The notes: a model not told the origin generated them from the letters alone. Shown: positions 36,057-51,840, counted from the first letter of the stretch. The stretch is 64,000 nucleotides of DNA from Streptomyces sp. NRRL S-118 (GCF_000716335.1 NZ_KL591004.1:184174-248173), one strand, 5' to 3'. Made by a program: numbers and translations.

Positions 36057-37334
36057 TTACTTCTTGGACGACGGGTGCTTGGGCCGCTGCTGGCCCTTGC
36101 GCTGTCCGGACTTGGCTTGGCGTGCGGAGCCGGAGGCGGTCCTGCCCGCCTGCTTCGGCTTGTCTTCCTGCGGCTCGTCGGCCTGCTTCTCCAAGGAAGG
36201 CTGCTTTTCCAGGGAAGGCTGCTTTTCCAAAGAAGGCTTGCTGGCGCCCTGCTGGGCAGCAGTGGCCTGACGCTTGGCCTTGGTCTGGCGCTTGGGCTGC
36301 TGACGACGCGCCGCGGCCGCGTTCTCGGCCTCGGCAACGGCCGGGTCGACCTTGGTCACGGTGCCGTCGGCCTGGGCGGAGAAACCGGCCTTGGCGAGAG
36401 CGCCGATGAAGCGCCGCTCGTTCTCGTTGCGGTCCGGCCCCTTGGCGACGATCGTCTGGACGACGGTGCGGCGGCGACGGCCACGGACCTCGCCGTGCGA
36501 GGAGACACTCTTGAGCAGGCGCTGCAGGTACTGGTCCTGGGCCTTGCTGCCCGGAGTCGGGTTCTGGTTGATCACGTACATCTGCTGGCCCATGGTCCAC
36601 ACGTTGGTGGTCAGCCAGTAGACGAGGACACCGACCGGGAAGTTGATGCCCATCACGGCGAAGATCACCGGGAAGATGTACATGAGCATCTTCTGCTGCT
36701 GCATGTACGGCGTCTTCACCGTCAGGTCGACGTTCTTCTGCATCAGCTGGCGCTGCGTGAAGAACTGCGACAGCGACATCAGGATGATCATGATCGCCGT
36801 GACGATGCGGACGTCCAGCAGCGTGGCGTTGAGCGCCTCGACCTTGCCCGGGTCGTCCATGAACTTCGCGGCGATCGGAGCACCGAAGATCTTGGCCTCA
36901 CGAGCGCTGTCCACCAGTCGCTGGTTGAGGACGCCGATCTCGTCACCCGAGGCGATCTTGCTCAGCACGTGGTACAGAGCGAAGAAGAACGGCGACTGCG
37001 CCAGGATGGGAAGGCACGAGGAGAGCGGGTTGGTACCCGTCTCCTTGTACAGCTTCATCATCTCTTCGGACTGACGCTGCTTGTCGTTCTTGTAGCGCTC
37101 CTGGATCGCCTTCATCTTCGGCTGGAGCGCCTGCATGCCGCGGGTCGACTTGATCTGCTTGACGAACAGCGGGATCAGGCAGATCCGGATGACCACCACA
37201 AGGGACACGATGGACAGACCCCAGGCCCAGCCGGTGTCCGGGCCGAAGATCGCCCCGTACAGCTTGTGGAACTGGACGATGATCCACGAAACAGGTGTGG
37301 TGATGAAGGCGAACAGACTGGCAATCGTGTCCAC
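36057..37334 (-). CDS. yidC: Membrane protein insertase YidC
   Basis: The 425-residue insertase folds membrane proteins, alone or with SecYEG. It has the conserved hydrophobic helices from residue 1 ([39 protein letters not shown]) with the essential Arg in [10 protein letters not shown]. The basic cytoplasmic C-terminus of about 160 residues includes a threefold repeat (SLEKQ, about residues 370-390). The GTG at 37334 has AAGGAG upstream. It is three bases from the yidD stop. Confidence 0.95.
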   Translation of the reverse strand: MDTIASLFAFITTPVSWIIVQFHKLYGAIFGPDTGWAWGLSIVSLVVVIRICLIPLFVKQIKSTRGMQALQPKMKAIQERYKNDKQRQSEEMMKLYKETGTNPLSSCLPILAQSPFFFALYHVLSKIASGDEIGVLNQRLVDSAREAKIFGAPIAAKFMDDPGKVEALNATLLDVRIVTAIMIILMSLSQFFTQRQLMQKNVDLTVKTPYMQQQKMLMYIFPVIFAVMGINFPVGVLVYWLTTNVWTMGQQMYVINQNPTPGSKAQDQYLQRLLKSVSSHGEVRGRRRRTVVQTIVAKGPDRNENERRFIGALAKAGFSAQADGTVTKVDPAVAEAENAAAARRQQPKRQTKAKRQATAAQQGASKPSLEKQPSLEKQPSLEKQADEPQEDKPKQAGRTASGSARQAKSGQRKGQQRPKHPSSKK

Positions 37335-37337
37335 TAA

Positions 37338-37661
37338 TCAAGCTCCTTGAGCATTGGGCGAGGTCTCTGCGGCCGGGCTCGTCTCGGCTGAGTGCCCGCC
37401 CTTGCCGCGCAGGGCGCCGCGCAGCAGTTCATGCCAACGCGGGCGCTTGCGTGGAGGGACATGGTCCACACCGCCCGGCGACCACGGGTTGCACCGCAGG
37501 ATCCGCCAGGCGGTCAGGGCCGTGCCCTTCACCGCGCCATGCCGGTCGATGGCCGTATATCCATAGTGGGAACACGACGGGTAGTACCGGCACACGGGGC
37601 CGAGCAGCGGACTGATCGTCCACTGGTAGAGCTTGATCAGAGCCAGCAGCGGGTACTTCAT
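37338..37661 (-). CDS. yidD: Membrane protein insertion efficiency factor YidD
   Basis: The 107-residue protein carries the DUF37/YidD core: [35 protein letters not shown] and [10 protein letters not shown], with the conserved Cys residues. It assists YidC-dependent insertion. The ATG at 37661 overlaps the rnpA stop by four bases (ATGA). The C-terminal 25 residues after [12 protein letters not shown] are low in complexity. Confidence 0.95.
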   Translation of the reverse strand: MKYPLLALIKLYQWTISPLLGPVCRYYPSCSHYGYTAIDRHGAVKGTALTAWRILRCNPWSPGGVDHVPPRKRPRWHELLRGALRGKGGHSAETSPAAETSPNAQGA

Positions 37662-38029
37662 CGCGCGCCCCCTCCCAGCAACCGCTGAAGGGCGGCGTCC
37701 AGGTCTCGGGCCAGCTGTGCATGGTCGGCGTCGCCCGCTCCGGGCAGCGCCCGTACTACCACCAGGCTACCGGGGGGCAGCAGGGGCAGCCGGTCGCGCA
37801 CCAGGTGGCGCAGTCGGCGCTTCACCTGGTTGCGGACGACCGATCCGCCCACGGCCTTGCTGACGACGAAACCCGCACGTGTCGGGGGAGCGCTCTCCCC
37901 TGACGCGTGCGGGTCCGTTGCACCGCTTCTTAGGTGGACGACGAGGAGCGGGCGGCCGGCCCGGCGTCCTCGGCGTACCGCGGTCGCGAAGTCCTCGCGC
38001 CGCCTCAGCCGATTCTCGGTAGGCAGCAC
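37658..38029 (-). CDS. rnpA: Ribonuclease P protein component
   Basis: The 123-residue basic protein is the protein subunit of RNase P, which trims 5' leaders of tRNA precursors. It starts [21 protein letters not shown] and carries the RNR motif region [16 protein letters not shown]. It lies 18 bp downstream of rpmH, in the conserved rpmH-rnpA-yidD-yidC order. The RNA subunit gene is not in this window. Confidence 0.97.
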   Translation of the reverse strand: MLPTENRLRRREDFATAVRRGRRAGRPLLVVHLRSGATDPHASGESAPPTRAGFVVSKAVGGSVVRNQVKRRLRHLVRDRLPLLPPGSLVVVRALPGAGDADHAQLARDLDAALQRLLGGGAR

Positions 38030-38047
38030 GTCATGACCTGTAAGCGA

Positions 38048-38185
38048 TCAGGCGGACAGGCGGGCGCGACCCTTGCTGCGGCGGGACGCGAGGATCGCGC
38101 GGCCGGCACGGGTACGCATGCGCAGACGGAAACCGTGGGTCTTCGCACGACGACGGTTGTTCGGCTGGAAGGTGCGCTTGCTCAC
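38048..38185 (-). CDS. rpmH: Ribosomal protein bL34
   Basis: The 45-residue 50S protein begins [19 protein letters not shown] and ends [12 protein letters not shown], with the conserved basic pattern of L34. The start is GTG at 38185, with TGGAG upstream. The frame stays open far upstream across dnaA, but that part is antisense to dnaA and not a gene. It is divergent from dnaA with a 360-bp spacer. Confidence 0.98.
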   Translation of the reverse strand: MSKRTFQPNNRRRAKTHGFRLRMRTRAGRAILASRRSKGRARLSA

Positions 38186-38545
38186 TCGGGGGCTCCAGAA
38201 ATGATTCGGGTGGTGGCGGGACATCGCCTGGCTGTCACCGTGCGCCCACGAGTAGCTCGCAATACGCCCGAGTGCACCGCTTTCACAATCACTGATCGTG
38301 ATCTTTGCCCATCGGAGGCAGGCGGCAGCAGCCATCGACAACTCGACCTGGTTACGGTACGCGCGGCTACGCCATCCGGTCAAACCAGCACCACAGCGGG
38401 CCCCGCTATGCACAGGCTGTGGACAACAACTTGAACCACGTGAGCCGCCACGACTACCGTGGCTGAACTCGGATTCCTTTCCTGCCTGTCTTCCCATCCC
38501 GTCCCGAGAACCACACATTCGTGGGACCTGTGAGAGAGCGTGCCT
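38186..38545. promoter_or_regulatory. rpmH/dnaA divergent promoter region
   Basis: This 360-bp spacer drives rpmH leftward and dnaA rightward and is AT-richer at 38260-38310. A perfect DnaA box, TGTGGACAA (38418-38426), lies 120 bp before the dnaA start. A possible dnaA promoter is TTGAAC (38431-38436), 18 bases, TACCGT (38455-38460), but the fit is loose. Autoregulation by DnaA at this place is known in Streptomyces. Confidence 0.6.
38418..38426 (-). promoter_or_regulatory. DnaA box in the dnaA promoter region
   Basis: TGTGGACAA on the plus strand is a perfect TTGTCCACA on the minus strand. It is immediately upstream of the proposed -35 element of dnaA, suited to autoregulation. Confidence 0.7.
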
Positions 38546-40285
38546 GTGGCTGACGTACCTGCTGATCTTGCCGCAGTGTGGCCACGAGTGCTGGAACAGC
38601 TCCTCGGTGAAGGCCAGCAGAGCATCGAGCCGAAGGACAAACAGTGGGTCGAGCGGTGCCAGCCGCTCGCACTGGTGGCCGACACGGCTCTCCTCGCCGT
38701 ACCCAACGAGTGGGGCAAGCGCGTCCTGGAGGGCCGGCTCGCCCCGCTGATCAGTGACACGCTCAGCCGCGAGTGCGGGCGCCCCATCCGGATCGCGATC
38801 ACCGTCGACGACTCGGCGGGCGAACCTCCCGCCCCGCCGGCGCCGCCCGCGCGCGAGCAGCCGCGCTACGACGACTACGGCCACCGGCCGCTGCCGGACG
38901 ACGGTCTGCCGACCGCCCGCCCTGCCTACCCCGACTACCAGCAGCACCGCCCCGAGCCGGGCGCCTGGCCGCGCACCCAGGAGGACCTGTCCTGGCAGCA
39001 GCCGCGCCTGGGCGGGTTCCAGGAACGCGACCCGTACGCGACGGCCCGCCCGCAGCAGCCGCACCACGACTACCGGGGCCCGCAGGCGCCGGACCACACC
39101 CGGCACGGGTCGCCGTCGCCCTTCGAGCAGCAGCGCGGCGCCGAGCGGCGCGAGCTTCCGGAGCCTCAGTCGCCCGGAGCGGGTGGCGCCACGGGCGCCG
39201 GCCCGGGGGCGGGCGCCGGAGGGGCGGCCGGGGCGGGGCGCCCCGGTGAGCAGCACGCCCGGCTGAACCCCAAGTACCTCTTCGACACCTTCGTCATCGG
39301 GTCGTCGAACCGGTTCGCGCACGCGGCCGCCGTCGCGGTGGCGGAGGCGCCGGCCAAGGCGTACAACCCGCTCTTCATCTACGGGGAGTCGGGGCTCGGC
39401 AAGACCCATCTGCTGCACGCGATCGGGCACTACGCGCGCAGCCTCTATCCCGGCACGCGCGTGCGGTACGTGAGCTCCGAGGAGTTCACCAACGAGTTCA
39501 TCAACTCGATCCGCGACGGGAAGGGCGACACCTTCCGCAAGCGTTACCGGGACGTGGACATCCTGCTCGTCGACGACATCCAGTTCCTCGCGAGCAAGGA
39601 GTCGACGCAGGAGGAGTTCTTCCACACCTTCAACACCCTCCACAACGCCAACAAGCAGATCGTGCTGTCCTCCGACCGGCCGCCCAAGCAGTTGATGACG
39701 CTGGAGGACCGGCTGCGCAACCGCTTCGAGTGGGGTCTGACCACCGACGTGCAGCCGCCGGAGCTGGAGACGCGGATCGCGATCCTCCGCAAGAAGGCGG
39801 TGCAGGAGCAGCTCAACGCCCCGCCGGAGGTACTGGAGTTCATCGCCTCCCGCATCTCCCGCAACATCCGGGAGCTGGAGGGCGCGCTGATCCGCGTGAC
39901 GGCCTTCGCCAGCCTGAACCGGCAGCCGGTCGACCTGGTGCTCACGGAGGGCGTCCTCAAGGACCTCATCCCGGGCGGGGAGGACGCCGCCCCGGAGATC
40001 ACGGCCGGCGCCATCATGGCGGCGACCGCGGACTACTTCGGGCTGACGGTGGAGGACCTGTGCGGCTCCTCGCGGAGCCGGGTGCTGGTGACGGCCCGGC
40101 AGATCGCCATGTACCTGTGCCGGGAGCTGACCGACCTGTCGCTGCCGAAGATCGGCGCCCAGTTCGGCGGGCGTGACCACACGACGGTGATGCACGCGGA
40201 CCGCAAGATCCGCGCGCTCATGGCCGAGCGCCGCTCGATCTACAACCAGGTCACCGAGCTCACGAACCGCATCAAGAACGGCTGA
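38546..40285 (+). CDS. dnaA: Chromosomal replication initiator DnaA
   Basis: The 579-residue initiator has domain I ([19 protein letters not shown]) to about residue 90, then an unusually long Pro/Arg/Gly-rich domain II (about 90-230) typical of Streptomyces. The AAA+ domain carries Walker [16 protein letters not shown] and Walker [11 protein letters not shown]. Domain IV has the DnaA signature [15 protein letters not shown]. The GTG at 38546 is chosen because AGAGAG (38533-38538) is spaced seven bases from it; GTG 38540 is too close. A hairpin terminator follows at 40329-40367 before oriC. Confidence 0.98.
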   Translation: MADVPADLAAVWPRVLEQLLGEGQQSIEPKDKQWVERCQPLALVADTALLAVPNEWGKRVLEGRLAPLISDTLSRECGRPIRIAITVDDSAGEPPAPPAPPAREQPRYDDYGHRPLPDDGLPTARPAYPDYQQHRPEPGAWPRTQEDLSWQQPRLGGFQERDPYATARPQQPHHDYRGPQAPDHTRHGSPSPFEQQRGAERRELPEPQSPGAGGATGAGPGAGAGGAAGAGRPGEQHARLNPKYLFDTFVIGSSNRFAHAAAVAVAEAPAKAYNPLFIYGESGLGKTHLLHAIGHYARSLYPGTRVRYVSSEEFTNEFINSIRDGKGDTFRKRYRDVDILLVDDIQFLASKESTQEEFFHTFNTLHNANKQIVLSSDRPPKQLMTLEDRLRNRFEWGLTTDVQPPELETRIAILRKKAVQEQLNAPPEVLEFIASRISRNIRELEGALIRVTAFASLNRQPVDLVLTEGVLKDLIPGGEDAAPEITAGAIMAATADYFGLTVEDLCGSSRSRVLVTARQIAMYLCRELTDLSLPKIGAQFGGRDHTTVMHADRKIRALMAERRSIYNQVTELTNRIKNG

Positions 40286-40328
40286 CGCGCGGCGCCGGAA
40301 CGGCAGTAGCAGCAGGGGCGAGACGGCG

Positions 40329-40367
40329 CGAAGGGCGCTCCGGGACACGGTTCCGGGGCGCCCTTCG
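40329..40367 (+). terminator. Terminator after dnaA
   Basis: A 15-bp stem (40329-40343 with 40353-40367, one G-T pair) and a 9-base loop lie 44 bp after the dnaA stop. It separates dnaA transcription from the box-rich part of oriC. Confidence 0.75.
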
Positions 40368-40639
40368 CCGCGCTCCGAGCCCTTGAGGCCCTGTAGGCCC
40401 TTCGTGGCGGTGGGGCACCCGGCCGAGCCCCCGCACGGCCGCGAGCGGACCTGCCTCCCCGGGGCCTGCCCGGTGTCCGCTCCGAGCCCTGCCCCGGGGC
40501 CTGCCCGGCGTCCGCCCGGTCCTCCGTGTGCTCCCCGCGTGCCTTCCACGGGCCGGCGAAGCGCCTCCGGGCCGTCCCGATGAGCCATCGGCGGGCCCCG
40601 GCGCGGGTCCCGGTGGGCCAACGGTGTTCGAATACACAG

Positions 40640-41165
40640 ACCCGTCACGCCGTTCTCCACAGAGGACGGCGCGATCTTCGATCCACAGCCTGGGGACCGG
40701 AGAGTTGTCCATACGGCGTCCACAGGCCGACCGGTCGACACTGCGTTCGCCCAGCTCACAGGGTTGTGGAATTGTGGCCGAGCTCGCTCCACAGGCTGTG
40801 GACAGAGATTTCGTCCACAGGCACGTGGAAGAGTTGTCCACCGGCGGCCCACAGGCAGCAGTCCATGGTCCACAGCTTGGCGGGTCTTCTCCACACCGCT
40901 GTCCACTGTTCGGCAACGAAACACCCGACCTCACCGCGCCGAGTGAAAGCGGTCACACGAAGATGCCGGATTGGGCTGTGGGGAAGGTGGGTAAAACTGG
41001 GGACGGCGCTGGGGAGAAGTGGGTCCCGGCTGTGCATGGGCTGTGCAGAACTTCCGTGCGTCCACAGATCACCCCGGTTGTCCACGGGCTCCGCCCACAG
41101 GCGCGGTGGACAAAAAACTGGGCCTGACCTGCGTGGACGACGTTATCCACGGTTTCCACAGGCCC
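40640..41165. other. oriC: Chromosomal replication origin oriC
   Basis: The 1066-bp dnaA-dnaN spacer (40286-41351) holds the origin. I count about 17 DnaA-like 9-mers between 40653 and 41160. Plus-strand boxes start at 40653, 40679, 40705, 40716, 40785, 40811, 40834, 40866, 40887, 40899, 41058, 41078, 41143 and 41152; minus-strand boxes at 40797, 41105 and 41132. The closest to consensus are TTGTCCACC (40834; minus strand 41105), TTGTCCACG (41078) and TTATCCACG (41143). None is a perfect TTGTCCACA. The boxes fall in two groups separated by 40908-41057, a box-free, somewhat AT-richer stretch. The 270 bp from 40370 to 40640 is GC-rich and shows nothing. Confidence 0.95.
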
Positions 41166-41351
41166 TACTACTACTCCCACTCATAGTTACCGGGGAATTC
41201 GCTTCGAAGAGGGGCCTGTGCACAACTCGGCGCCGGAGCCCCCGGTGCCTCTCGTCACGACTTGACCCCGAGCCGCACCGAGTGCCGGTGGCGTGCGTCA
41301 GACTGGTTCCCGCAGTCGACGAAGAGCCAGCAACAGCAGGAGGCGGTTCCG

Positions 41352-42482
41352 GTGAAGATCCGGGTGGAGCGCGATGTACTCGCGGAGGCGGTGGCCTGGG
41401 TGGCCCGCAGCCTCCCGGCCCGTCCGCCGGCGCCCGTACTCGCGGGCCTTCTTCTGAAGGCCGAGAACGGCGCGCTCAGCTTCTCCAGCTTCGACTACGA
41501 GGTCTCCGCGCGGGTCTCGGTCGAGGCCGAGGTGGAGGAGGACGGCACCGTCCTGGTCTCCGGCCGCCTGCTCGCCGACATCTGCCGCGCCCTCCCCAAC
41601 CGCCCGGTGGAGATTTCCACAGACGGTGTACGGGCGACCGTGGTCTGCGGCTCCTCCCGCTTCACGCTGCACACCCTCCCTGTGGAGGAGTACCCGGCGC
41701 TGCCGGAGATGCCGTCCGCGACCGGCACCGTCCCCGGTGAGGTGTTCGCCTCCGCCGCGGCCCAGGTCGCCATCGCCGCGGGCCGCGACGACACGCTGCC
41801 CGTCCTCACCGGCGTGCGGATCGAGATCGAGGGCGACACGGTGACGCTCGCGTCCACCGACCGCTACCGCTTCGCGGTGCGTGAGTTCCTGTGGAAGCCC
41901 GAGTCCCCGGACGCCTCCGCGGTGGCCCTGGTGCCCGCCAAGACGCTGCTGGACACCGCCAAGTCGCTGACCAGCGGTGACACGGTCACGCTGGCGCTGT
42001 CGGGCTCCGGCAAGGGCGAGGGTCTGATCGGCTTCGAGGGCGCGGGCCGCCGCACCACCACCCGGCTCCTCGAGGGCGACCTGCCGAAGTACCGCACGCT
42101 CTTCCCGACGGAGTTCAACTCGGTCGCGGTGATCGAGACGGCGCCGTTCGTCGAGGCCGTCAAGCGCGTGGCGCTGGTGGCCGAGCGGAACACGCCCGTG
42201 CGCCTGACCTTCGAGCAGGGCGTCCTCATCCTGGAGGCCGGTTCGAGCGACGACGCACAGGCTGTGGAAAGGGTCGACGCGCAGCTGGAGGGCGACGACA
42301 TCTCGATCGCCTTCAACCCGACCTTCCTGCTGGACGGTCTGAGCGCGATCGACTCCCCGGTCGCCCAGCTCTCCTTCACCACCTCCACCAAGCCGGCGCT
42401 GCTGAGCGGCAAGCCGGCGCTCGACGCGGAGGCGGACGAGGCGTACAAGTACCTGATCATGCCGGTGCGGCTGAGCGGCTGA
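41352..42482 (+). CDS. dnaN: DNA polymerase III sliding clamp (beta subunit)
   Basis: The 376-residue clamp tethers the replicase to DNA. It shows the three-domain clamp pattern with KIRVERDVLAEAVAWVARSL at the start, DRYRFAVREF in the second domain and the C-terminal YLIMPVRLSG. The GTG at 41352 has CAGGAGG nine bases upstream and gives the length known for Streptomyces DnaN; an open frame to 41262 lies in oriC-proximal DNA and lacks a ribosome binding site. It is the first gene to the right of oriC. Confidence 0.98.
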   Translation: MKIRVERDVLAEAVAWVARSLPARPPAPVLAGLLLKAENGALSFSSFDYEVSARVSVEAEVEEDGTVLVSGRLLADICRALPNRPVEISTDGVRATVVCGSSRFTLHTLPVEEYPALPEMPSATGTVPGEVFASAAAQVAIAAGRDDTLPVLTGVRIEIEGDTVTLASTDRYRFAVREFLWKPESPDASAVALVPAKTLLDTAKSLTSGDTVTLALSGSGKGEGLIGFEGAGRRTTTRLLEGDLPKYRTLFPTEFNSVAVIETAPFVEAVKRVALVAERNTPVRLTFEQGVLILEAGSSDDAQAVERVDAQLEGDDISIAFNPTFLLDGLSAIDSPVAQLSFTTSTKPALLSGKPALDAEADEAYKYLIMPVRLSG

Positions 42483-42630
42483 CGCTCTCCGACGGGACCG
42501 GCGAGGTCCTCCGCGGGCGCCGCTCGGCCGAGCGGCCGAGTGAGCGCCCGACCCCACAGGTGTGCAGCGACGTCCGGGCGTAGTCTCGGACGCGGGTACG
42601 AACTCGCACACAACGATTGAGGAAAATCTG

Positions 42631-43509
42631 ATGGAGCTCGGTCTCGTCGGTCTCGGCAAGATGGGCGGCAACATGCGCGAGCGCATCCGCCGCGCCGGCC
42701 ACACCGTCATCGGGTACGACCGCAACCCGGACCTCGCCGATGTCCACAGCCTCGAAGAGCTGGTGAGCAAGCTCAAGGGCCCGCGCGTCGTGTGGGTCAT
42801 GGTGCCCGCCGGTGCCGCCACCCAGTCCACGATCGACCAGCTCGCCGAGCTGCTCTCGCCCGGCGACGTCGTCGTCGACGGCGGCAACTCGCGCTGGACG
42901 GACGACGAGAAGCACGCCGAGGAGCTGGGCCGCAAGGGCATCGGCTTCGTCGACTGCGGTGTGTCCGGCGGCGTCTGGGGCCTGGAGAACGGCTACGCGC
43001 TCATGTACGGCGGCGACGCCGAGAACGTGGCCAAGGTCCAGCCCGTCTTCGACGCGCTCAAGCCGGAAGGTGAGTTCGGGTCCGTCCACGCGGGCAAGGT
43101 CGGCGCCGGCCACTTCGCGAAGATGGTCCACAACGGCATCGAGTACGCGATGATGCAGGCGTACGCCGAGGGCTGGGAGCTGCTGGAGGCCGTCGACTCC
43201 GTCACGGACGTCCGCGAGGTCTTCCGCTCCTGGCAGCAGGGCACCGTCATCCGCTCCTGGCTCCTCGACCTGGCCGTCAACGCGCTGGACGAGGACGAGC
43301 ACCTGGAGAAGCTGCGCGGATACGCCCAGGACTCCGGCGAGGGCCGGTGGACGGTCGAGGCGGCCATCGACAACGCGGTGCCGCTGCCGGCGATCACCGC
43401 GTCGCTGTTCGCGCGGTTCGCGTCCCGGCAGGACGACTCACCGCAGATGAAGATGATCGCCGCGCTGCGCAACCAGTTCGGTGGCCACGCGGTCGAGGCG
43501 AAGAAGTAG
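42631..43509 (+). CDS. gnd: 6-phosphogluconate dehydrogenase, decarboxylating (short form)
   Basis: The 292-residue enzyme has the NAD(P)-binding motif [13 protein letters not shown], the substrate motif [11 protein letters not shown] and [17 protein letters not shown] with KMVHNGIEY (catalytic Lys). The length is that of the short YqeC/GntZ-type enzymes, often NAD-preferring, unlike the 470-residue form. It catalyses the oxidative decarboxylation of 6-phosphogluconate to ribulose 5-phosphate. GAGGAAAATCTG precedes the ATG at 42631. Its place between dnaN and recF is characteristic of Streptomyces. Confidence 0.95.
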   Translation: MELGLVGLGKMGGNMRERIRRAGHTVIGYDRNPDLADVHSLEELVSKLKGPRVVWVMVPAGAATQSTIDQLAELLSPGDVVVDGGNSRWTDDEKHAEELGRKGIGFVDCGVSGGVWGLENGYALMYGGDAENVAKVQPVFDALKPEGEFGSVHAGKVGAGHFAKMVHNGIEYAMMQAYAEGWELLEAVDSVTDVREVFRSWQQGTVIRSWLLDLAVNALDEDEHLEKLRGYAQDSGEGRWTVEAAIDNAVPLPAITASLFARFASRQDDSPQMKMIAALRNQFGGHAVEAKK

Positions 43510-43567
43510 TTCCACAGGCTGTGCATCCCGCGGTGCACGGCATGCCGGGGGAAGGTCGGCGCACACC

Positions 43568-44689
43568 ATGCACGTCACGCATCTGTCGCTGGCCGACTTC
43601 CGCTCGTACGCCCGGGTCGAGGTCCCTCTCGATCCGGGCGTCAGCGTTTTCGTCGGCGCGAACGGGCAGGGGAAGACCAACCTGGTCGAGGCGGTCGGCT
43701 ACCTGGCGACGCTCGGCAGTCACCGGGTCTCGTCCGACGCGCCGCTGGTACGGATGGGCGCCGAGCGCGCCGTCATCCGCGCGGCCGTACGACAGGGCGA
43801 GCGGTCCCAGCTCGTGGAGCTGGAGCTCAATCCGGGGCGGGCGAACCGCGCGCGCATCAACAGATCCTCGCAGGTCAGGCCCCGCGATGTGCTGGGGATC
43901 GTACGGACGGTGCTGTTCGCGCCCGAGGACCTGGCACTGGTCAAGGGCGACCCCGGGGAGCGGCGGCGGTTCCTCGACGAGCTGATCACCGCGCGGTCGC
44001 CGCGGATGGCGGGCGTGCGCTCGGACTACGAGCGGGTCCTCAAGCAGCGCAACACGCTGCTGAAGTCGGCGGCGATGGCGCGGCGGCACGGCGGGCGCTC
44101 CATGGATCTGTCCACGCTCGACGTCTGGGACCAGCACCTGGCGCGCACCGGGGCGGAGCTGCTGGCGCAGCGGCTGGACCTCGTCGCGACCCTGCAGCCG
44201 CTGGCGGACAAGGCGTACGAGCAGCTGGCGCCGGGTGGCGGCCCGGTCGCCCTCGAGTACCGCGGACCGGTCGCGGCCGGTGTGCACGGCCGGGAGGCTC
44301 TGTACGAGGGCCTGCTGGGGGCGCTCGCCGAGGTCCGCAAGCAGGAGATCGAGCGGGGCGTCACGCTGGTGGGGCCGCACCGCGACGATCTGGTGCTCAA
44401 GCTGGGCGACCTCCCCGCGAAGGGGTACGCGAGCCACGGCGAGTCCTGGTCGTACGCCCTGGCGCTGCGGCTGGCCTCGTACGACCTGCTGCGGGCCGAG
44501 GGCAACGAGCCGGTGCTCGTCCTCGACGACGTCTTCGCCGAGCTGGACGCGCGCAGGCGGGAACGGCTGGCGGAACTGGTGGCTCCGGGAGAGCAGGTGC
44601 TGGTGACGGCGGCCGTCGACGACGACGTGCCGGGCGTGCTGGCCGGGACGCGGTATGCCGTGGCGGAGGGAACGGTGGAGCGGTTGTGA
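43568..44689 (+). CDS. recF: DNA replication and repair protein RecF
   Basis: The 373-residue SMC-like ATPase loads RecA at gaps. It has Walker [16 protein letters not shown], the signature region [14 protein letters not shown] and Walker [13 protein letters not shown]. The ATG at 43568 gives the family N-terminus [15 protein letters not shown]. It ends in a GTGA overlap with dciA, so the two are translationally coupled. Confidence 0.97.
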   Translation: MHVTHLSLADFRSYARVEVPLDPGVSVFVGANGQGKTNLVEAVGYLATLGSHRVSSDAPLVRMGAERAVIRAAVRQGERSQLVELELNPGRANRARINRSSQVRPRDVLGIVRTVLFAPEDLALVKGDPGERRRFLDELITARSPRMAGVRSDYERVLKQRNTLLKSAAMARRHGGRSMDLSTLDVWDQHLARTGAELLAQRLDLVATLQPLADKAYEQLAPGGGPVALEYRGPVAAGVHGREALYEGLLGALAEVRKQEIERGVTLVGPHRDDLVLKLGDLPAKGYASHGESWSYALALRLASYDLLRAEGNEPVLVLDDVFAELDARRRERLAELVAPGEQVLVTAAVDDDVPGVLAGTRYAVAEGTVERL

Positions 44690-45291
44690 CGAGCGAGCGT
44701 ATGCCGGAGCCGTCGGTGCCGTCGGCTTCATGGATCCAGCCGGCCGGAGCGATGCAGCCGATGCCGTCCGTGCCGTCGGTCCCGGAGCCGTCGGGCGTCG
44801 ACCTGGCGCGGGTCGCGCTGCGCGCGGCCAAGGAGCAGGCGAAGGCGCGCGGCGCCGCCGCGCAGCAGAAGAAGCAGGCCCGGCGAGGCGGTGGACTGCG
44901 CTCGGGTGCCCGGGCCGACGGGCGGGACCCGCTGCCGCTGGGCGCCGCGATCAACCGGCTGATCACCGAGCGCGGCTGGGAGACGCCCGCAGCGGTGGGC
45001 GGCGTGATGGGCCGCTGGCCGCAGATCGTCGGCGAGGACCTGGCCAAGCACTGCGTGCCCCTGCGGTACGACGAGGACCCCGAGGAACGTGTCCTCACGG
45101 TGCAGTGCGACTCCACGGCGTGGGCGACGCAGCTGCGGCTGCTGGCGCCGCGGCTGGTGGCGCGGCTGAACGAGGACCTGGGTCACGGAACCGTGCGGAT
45201 GATCAAGGTGCTGGGGCCGGGCGGCCCGCGGCGCGGTTACGGACCTCTGCGCGCGCCGGGGAGCACGGGCCCGGGCGACACCTACGGCTGA
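44686..45291 (+). CDS. dciA: DciA-family protein (DUF721), replicative helicase loader candidate
   Basis: The 201-residue protein has a DUF721 domain in its C-terminal half ([21 protein letters not shown], then [16 protein letters not shown]). DciA proteins load or assist DnaB in bacteria without DnaC/DnaI. The N-terminal 80 residues are Pro/Ser then Ala/Lys/Arg-rich and include a basic segment. GTG 44686 overlaps the recF stop. This position between recF and gyrB is conserved in actinobacteria. Confidence 0.93.
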   Translation: MTSERMPEPSVPSASWIQPAGAMQPMPSVPSVPEPSGVDLARVALRAAKEQAKARGAAAQQKKQARRGGGLRSGARADGRDPLPLGAAINRLITERGWETPAAVGGVMGRWPQIVGEDLAKHCVPLRYDEDPEERVLTVQCDSTAWATQLRLLAPRLVARLNEDLGHGTVRMIKVLGPGGPRRGYGPLRAPGSTGPGDTYG

Positions 45292-47938
<2,647 letters not shown>

Positions 47939-47979
47939 GTCGGTCTCAGCTGACCGTACGAAAGGATTGACGACCAGCA

Positions 47980-50634
<2,655 letters not shown>

Positions 50635-50637
50635 AGC

Positions 50638-51240
50638 GTGAGTGGAGCCACGGGTGCCGGATCGGCCGCTTCAGGAGCGAGCGGTGCCCGTGGCCCAGCC
50701 ACGGACTCCCAGGGGGTTACGGTGACCACGTACGACAAGGGACCGCTGCCCGGTGAGCGGCCCGCTGCGGCGCAGCAGACGGCACAGCCGTACCAGCCGC
50801 CCCAGGCGTATTCCACGCAGGGTGGGGGCACGGTTCGCCGGCCCCGGACGGGTGCGACGACCATGCCGCGTACCCGCAAGGCGAGACTGCGGGTGGCCAG
50901 GGCCGACCCGTGGTCGGTGATGAAGGTGAGCTTCCTGCTCTCCATCGCGCTGGGCATCTGCACGGTGGTGGCGGCGGCGGTGCTGTGGATGGTCATGGAC
51001 GCCATGGGCGTCTTCTCGACCGTCGGCGGCACGATCAGCGAGGCGACGGGCTCCAACGAGAGCAACGGCTTCGACCTGCAGGCCTTCCTGTCCCTGCCGC
51101 GGGTGCTGATCTTCACGTCGGTGATCGCGGTCATCGACGTGGTGCTGGCCACGGCGCTGGCGACGCTGGGCGCCTTCATCTACAACCTGTCCGCCGGGTT
51201 CGTGGGCGGCGTGGAGCTCACGCTGGCCGAGGACGAGTAG
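50638..51240 (+). CDS. DUF3566 membrane protein
   Basis: The 200-residue protein has a Gly/Pro/Thr-rich cytoplasmic N-terminus of about 80 residues, then the DUF3566 domain starting RKARLRVARADPWSVMKVSF. It has two helices (FLLSIALGICTVVAAAVLWM and VIAVIDVVLATALATLGAF) joined by an extracellular loop. It follows gyrA by four bases and so is probably cotranscribed; the same arrangement is seen in other actinobacteria. Function is unknown. GTG 50638 is the likely start. Confidence 0.9.
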   Translation: MSGATGAGSAASGASGARGPATDSQGVTVTTYDKGPLPGERPAAAQQTAQPYQPPQAYSTQGGGTVRRPRTGATTMPRTRKARLRVARADPWSVMKVSFLLSIALGICTVVAAAVLWMVMDAMGVFSTVGGTISEATGSNESNGFDLQAFLSLPRVLIFTSVIAVIDVVLATALATLGAFIYNLSAGFVGGVELTLAEDE

Positions 51241-51299
51241 CGGATTTGGGAACTCACCGCTCCGTGCGCTAATCTTCAGAGGTCAGCGCGCAGCGCGGA

Positions 51300-51373
51300 G
51301 GGGCTATAGCTCAGTTGGTTAGAGCGCATCCCTGATAAGGATGAGGCCACAGGTTCAAATCCTGTTAGCCCCA
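51300..51373 (+). tRNA. tRNA-Ile (GAT)
   Basis: The 74-base cloverleaf has acceptor arms GGGGCTA and TAGCCCC, anticodon GAT at 51334-51336 within a CATCC/GGATG stem, and a standard T-arm (GGTTCAAATCC). The 3' CCA is not encoded (only CA follows the discriminator A). It lies between the DUF3566 gene and the DLW-39 gene. Confidence 0.98.
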
Positions 51374-51383
51374 CAGTGACGGT

Positions 51384-51426
51384 GATCGGCCCGGTCGGAG
51401 AAATCCGACCGGGCCGATCGCTTTTC
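51384..51426 (+). terminator. Terminator after tRNA-Ile
   Basis: A perfect 16-bp stem (51384-51399 with 51404-51419) with a 4-base loop is followed by CGCTTTT. It lies 11 bases after the tRNA and is a classical intrinsic terminator. Confidence 0.9.
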
Positions 51427-51517
51427 CCGTGGGGCATAGGTCACCGTATGGTCTCGACCGGTGTGTATAGTCGAGCGCCATAAGGTCTCCTACGTCAACG
51501 AAAGACGAGGTCGCGCG

Positions 51518-51652
51518 GTGAAGAAGCTTCTCCTGGTCGCACTGGCCGCCATCGGCGGGCTCCTCGTGTACCGCCAGATCCAGGCGGATCGCGCCGAGCA
51601 GGACCTGTGGACGGAGGCGACCGACTCCGTGCCCGCAGGTTCCGGTGTGTGA
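51518..51652 (+). CDS. DLW-39 family micro-protein
   Basis: This 44-residue protein starts MKKLLLVALAAIGGLLVYRQ from the GTG at 51518 and contains the DLW motif in AEQDLWTEATDSV, which names the family. The hydrophobic N-terminus is a membrane helix; the rest is acidic. GACGAGG is a fair ribosome binding site. Such proteins lie downstream of gyrA-DUF3566 in Streptomyces; their function is unknown. Confidence 0.92.
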   Translation: MKKLLLVALAAIGGLLVYRQIQADRAEQDLWTEATDSVPAGSGV

Positions 51653-51840
51653 GACGACACGCAGTCTGCGTACGGGCCCCGGCCGCTGAAGCGGCCGGGG
51701 CTTCGTGCTGTTCGCGTCCGCGAATATGTCGGTTGCTTCCGCGAATGCGCGGGAGGTGCGGCAGACAGCGCGGGGGCGGGCGGGGCAGGATGGTTCCCGG
51801 TTCGTAGGCGTGGTAGGCGTGGCGTACGGAGGGGAAGCGC

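Noticed and set aside
38186..40924. Long upstream extension of the rpmH frame
   Set aside because: L34 is a 45-residue protein; the extension is antisense to dnaA and has no family match.
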